DNA of 7,334 bases from Planctomycetota bacterium (GTDB taxonomy: Bacteria; Planctomycetota; Phycisphaerae; Phycisphaerales; UBA1924), in the NCBI GenBank assembly GCA_017303565.1, contig JAFLCM010000122.1, forward strand, positions 1 to 7,334, written 5' to 3'. The stretch's first letter is position 1, and the number at the start of each line of letters is the position of its first letter. Below are positions 5,289 to 7,334 of this stretch, piece after piece. The translations under genes were made by a program, and so were the position numbers. Under the pieces are notes generated by a model that had not been told where the DNA came from, ran no database searches, and saw nothing but the letters and a program-made list of their open reading frames with translations.

Positions 5289-6149
5289 TTACTTGGCCTT
5301 GGGCGCGGGCGGCAGGGCTTTCAGGCGTTCGAGCATGGGGGCGAAGGACGCCTCGTTCCACGCGTACGCGGGGTTGTCCCTGGTCTTGGCGTACTTGTCC
5401 TTCAAGAGCTCCTTGATGCGGTCGATGCGGGTCTGGGGCGCGGGGTGGGTGCTGAGCCACTCCGGTCCGCCCCCGCCGCCCTTGCTGGCCTCTTTCAGGA
5501 TCTGCATCACCTGCAGCTGGCCCTCGGGGTTGTAGCCGGCGCGGGCCATGTAGCGCATGCCCAGCGAGTCGGCCTGGGACTCTTCGTCCCGTCCGTACTT
5601 GAGCGAGAAGGCGCCGCCGCCCTGGAGGATGCCGGCCTCGATGAGTTGCCCGTACTCCGCGCCGGCGGCGGCCCCGGCGACCGCGGCGCCGATCTGGATG
5701 GCCTGCTCCCGTCCGAGGCGCTGGTCGATGTGCTCCGCGGTGACGTGCCCGATCTCGTGGCCAAGAACGCCGGCGAGCTGGGCCTCGTTGCTCATGCGGA
5801 CCATCATGCCGCGGCTCATGAACACCTGCCCGCCCGGGAGCGCGAACGCGTTGATGACGTCGCTGTTGAGCAGGGTGAACTTCCAGGGGATGTCGCGGTA
5901 CTCCTTCTCGACGCCCTGGGCGACCTTGAGGCCGATGCGGGTGACGTAGTCGCGGAGGACCTGGTCGGGCACCTCGCCGCCGTAGGCCTTGGTCATCTCC
6001 GGCCCGGCCTGCATGCCCATTGCGATCTCCCGATCGCGGCTCATGAGGTTGAACTGGGTTTTGCCGGTGGCTGCGTTCTTGGCGCAGGCGGCGAGCGAGG
6101 CGGCGGCGCCCGCGAGCGCGAGCAGGACGATGGCGGCGGTGCGGTTCAT
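5289..6149 (-). CDS. M48-family metallopeptidase, probable lipoprotein
   Basis: This 286-residue zinc endopeptidase is of the LoiP/BepA-like type that works on outer-membrane or periplasmic proteins. The N-terminus has a hydrophobic signal ending in the lipobox LAAC (Cys22), so it should be lipidated and periplasm-facing. The zinc motif is HEIGH (131-135) in LGHEIGHVTAEH, and the third ligand is Glu190 in GRDEESQADSLG. FALPGGQVFMSRGM (102-115) and LSTHPAPQTRIDRI (232-245) are further family blocks. The frame continues upstream on the minus strand, but that part is antisense to ubiE. The lipoprotein signal, GGGAGAA 7 nt before the start and a TACACT box all support the ATG at 6149. It converges on the ligase operon and diverges from ubiE; I see no link to either. 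Expected role is envelope quality control. Confidence 0.93.
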   Translation of the reverse strand: MNRTAAIVLLALAGAAASLAACAKNAATGKTQFNLMSRDREIAMGMQAGPEMTKAYGGEVPDQVLRDYVTRIGLKVAQGVEKEYRDIPWKFTLLNSDVINAFALPGGQVFMSRGMMVRMSNEAQLAGVLGHEIGHVTAEHIDQRLGREQAIQIGAAVAGAAAGAEYGQLIEAGILQGGGAFSLKYGRDEESQADSLGMRYMARAGYNPEGQLQVMQILKEASKGGGGGPEWLSTHPAPQTRIDRIKELLKDKYAKTRDNPAYAWNEASFAPMLERLKALPPAPKAK

Positions 6150-6156
6150 CTGAGGG

Positions 6157-6163
6157 TTCTCCC
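6157..6163 (-). promoter_or_regulatory. Ribosome binding site of the M48 peptidase gene
   Basis: GGGAGAA on the minus strand lies 7 nt before the ATG at 6149. It decides the start, because the frame is open for another 700 bases upstream. Confidence 0.6.
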
Positions 6164-6174
6164 GAGTGCCGGAG

Positions 6175-6180
6175 AGTGTA
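6175..6180 (-). promoter_or_regulatory. TACACT, candidate -10 element of the M48 peptidase gene
   Basis: TACACT on the minus strand lies 25 nt before the ATG. Transcription would start near 6168 and leave a short leader that includes the ribosome site. The -35 region would fall at about 6198-6203 (GCCTCC), which is weak, and would overlap the upstream part of the ubiE promoter. Confidence 0.4.
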
Positions 6181-6211
6181 CCGGCGCGACCGACGCGGGA
6201 GGCGGCGGCGC

Positions 6212-6217
6212 TACGAT
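6212..6217 (+). promoter_or_regulatory. TACGAT, candidate -10 element of ubiE
   Basis: TACGAT ends 8 nt before the ATG at 6226, so the transcript would begin at or next to the start codon. The nearest purine-rich GGGAGG is more than 20 nt upstream, too far for a ribosome site. The layout suggests a leaderless mRNA, as for the C39 peptidase gene. Confidence 0.42.
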
Positions 6218-6225
6218 TGGCCCTG

Positions 6226-7047
6226 ATGAGCACGGCGGACACGCAGCCCCAACCCACCCCCGCGTGGAGCGACGGAGAACTGGCCGGCAACCCGCACGCC
6301 CACGGGGACAAGCCCGTGAAGGTGCGGCGGATGTTCGCCGCCATCGCCCGCTCGTACGACCTGAACAACCGCCTGCACTCGTTCGGGCGGGACGTGGCCT
6401 GGCGGCGCGCGGCGGTGCGGCTCGCGGGCGTGACGCCGGGGGAGGACGTGCTCGACGTGGCCTGCGGAACCGGGGACCTGACCCGGGCGTTCTGCGACAC
6501 GCCGGCGCGGAGGGTCGTCGGGCTGGATTTCACCCCCGAGATGCTGGACATCGCGTGCCACAAGTGCGGGGTGCCGCGGGGGCTGCGGTCGAATGAGGCG
6601 CCGGCGGCCCGGCGCGGGGGACCGGGACCGGTGTCGCCGGAGTTTCTTGACGGCGACGCGACGAACCTGCCCTTCGAGGACGGCTCGTTCGACGTGGTGT
6701 CGATCGCGTTCGGGATTCGGAACGTCGGCGACACGGCGCGGGCGCTGGCGGAGTTCCGGCGCGTGCTCCGACCCGGCGGGCGGGTGGTCATCCTTGAGTT
6801 CGACCGCCCGAGGAACCCACTGATCGCGTGGGCCAACGACGTGTACACGTCGAAGGTCATGCCGTGGAGCGCCACGCTCATCAGCCGCGATTCCAGCGGG
6901 GCGTACCGCTACCTGCCCAAGAGCATCGAGACGTTTCTGACACGCGAGCAGATGGCGGCGGCGCTGGAGAAAGCCGGCTTCTCGGTGATGACGCAGCGCC
7001 CGATGACCTTCGGGGTGTGCGTGTGCTCGGTGGGCGTGCGCGCGTGA
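6226..7047 (+). CDS. ubiE: UbiE/MenG-family quinone C-methyltransferase
   Basis: This 273-residue SAM-dependent methyltransferase is expected to methylate demethylmenaquinone (MenG), or the ubiquinone precursor in organisms that have one. It has the family opener FAAIARSYDLNNRLHSFGRD (37-56), the SAM loop VLDVACGTGDLT (75-86), the acidic end of strand 2 GLDFTPEML (99-107), GDATNLPFEDGSFDVVSIAF (143-162), FGIRNV (162-167), RVLRPGGRVVILEF (179-192) and the C-terminal YRYLPKSIETF (227-237). E. coli UbiE has 251 residues; the difference is a leading extension and an insert at about 112-138, rich in Gly, Pro and Arg and starting CHKC. The frame is open to an ATG at 6166, but that would cover the promoter, so 6226 is preferred. 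Whether it serves menaquinone or ubiquinone cannot be read here; menaquinone fits a planctomycete. Confidence 0.92.
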   Translation: MSTADTQPQPTPAWSDGELAGNPHAHGDKPVKVRRMFAAIARSYDLNNRLHSFGRDVAWRRAAVRLAGVTPGEDVLDVACGTGDLTRAFCDTPARRVVGLDFTPEMLDIACHKCGVPRGLRSNEAPAARRGGPGPVSPEFLDGDATNLPFEDGSFDVVSIAFGIRNVGDTARALAEFRRVLRPGGRVVILEFDRPRNPLIAWANDVYTSKVMPWSATLISRDSSGAYRYLPKSIETFLTREQMAAALEKAGFSVMTQRPMTFGVCVCSVGVRA

Positions 7048-7049
7048 GC

Positions 7050-7073
7050 CGGCCTCAGCGCTTGCCGAGGCCG
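7050..7073. terminator. Hairpin at the convergent ubiE / ExbD-like junction
   Basis: CGGCCTC (7050-7056) pairs with GAGGCCG (7067-7073) over a 10-nt loop. The two stop codons are only 7 bp apart, so the hairpin has to overlap the end of the ExbD-like gene, including part of its stop. There is no T-run. It may end or stabilise transcripts from both sides. The pairing is seen directly; the function is inferred. Confidence 0.35.
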
Positions 7074-7334
7074 ACGTTCTCGATGCCGGCCGCGTAGACG
7101 GCCTCGTGCACGCGGACGACGTCCTGGTACGGCACATTGGCGGCGGGGCGCACGATCATCCGCAGGCGGCTGGTCGCGTCGCCCTTGGGCATGGCCCGCA
7201 AGCGGGTGGCGAGGGATTCGATCGGGGCCTGCACAAGTTCAAAGGCGGTGACGACGGTGCGCGGGCCGTCGGGCCCGGGGGCGCGGTCCATCAGAACTTC
7301 GAGCCGCTGCGCGAGGGGATCGGGCGGGGCGGCG
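7055..7334 (-). CDS. ExbD/TolR-like biopolymer transport protein, C-terminal part (runs off the right edge)
   Basis: The minus frame is open from the right edge to the stop at 7055, giving 93 visible codons, the first one incomplete. The internal Met at 7291 is not the start, since the frame continues through DPLAQRLEVL to the edge. The C-terminal block LRMIVRPAANVPYQDVVRV followed by HEAVYAAGIENVGLGKR matches the periplasmic end of ExbD/TolR proteins, where a strand with an R/A-x-A-D-like turn is followed by VPYxxVVxVxxAxxxAGIxxVGL. ExbD uses the proton gradient with ExbB to drive TonB-type or Tol-type envelope work. The N-terminal membrane helix with its key aspartate would lie outside the window. 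The segment between about 7150 and 7300 is less typical, so specificity (ExbD or TolR) is open. Confidence 0.78.
   Translation of the reverse strand, partial: AAPPDPLAQRLEVLMDRAPGPDGPRTVVTAFELVQAPIESLATRLRAMPKGDATSRLRMIVRPAANVPYQDVVRVHEAVYAAGIENVGLGKR

Noticed and set aside
6150..6881. Long minus-strand extension of the M48 peptidase frame
   Set aside because: It is antisense to ubiE, contains no domain, and a lipoprotein signal with a ribosome site marks the true start at 6149.
1..7334. tRNA, rRNA, CRISPR array, insertion sequence or integrase remnants
   Set aside because: I saw no regularly spaced repeats, terminal inverted repeats, transposase motifs or cloverleaf-like sequence. Coding density leaves little room.

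Overview
The window is a GC-rich (by eye about two-thirds G+C), gene-dense stretch of a bacterial chromosome. It carries eight protein genes and no RNA gene, mobile element or CRISPR array that I can see. The best guess for the host is a planctomycete, perhaps of the Phycisphaerae. This rests on the style of the ECF sigma/anti-sigma pair, sparse Shine-Dalgarno sequences at operon heads, a UbiE/MenG enzyme and an ExbD-like gene. No phylogenetic marker is present, so the assignment is tentative.

Left part (1-1602, minus strand): a tightly overlapping operon of an ECF sigma factor (1602-973), a single-pass membrane anti-sigma-like protein (980-243, 8-bp overlap) and the start of an exported protein (246 to beyond the left edge, GTGA overlap with the anti-sigma stop). 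A GGAAC-N16-CGTA sequence lies just upstream of the sigma gene, as expected for an autoregulated ECF promoter.

Middle (1803-5261, plus strand): a divergent three-gene operon of a stand-alone C39-like cysteine peptidase, a RimK-type ATP-grasp ligase with a long N-terminal extension (RLAN type), and a glutamate-cysteine-ligase-like (GCS2) enzyme. Two ATP-dependent amide-bond formers beside an intracellular peptidase suggest synthesis and trimming of a small glutamyl peptide, or peptide tagging of a target. The product is unknown to me and this is the most interesting part of the window. The operon ends in a strong GC hairpin shared with the convergent gene.

Right part (5289-7334): an M48 lipoprotein metallopeptidase (minus), a divergent ubiE/menG quinone methyltransferase (plus) and the C-terminal part of an ExbD/TolR-like protein (minus, cut by the right edge). 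These look like ordinary envelope and respiration genes. The C39 and ubiE genes both have a TANNNT box exactly 8 nt before the start codon and no nearby Shine-Dalgarno, so both are candidates for leaderless mRNAs.
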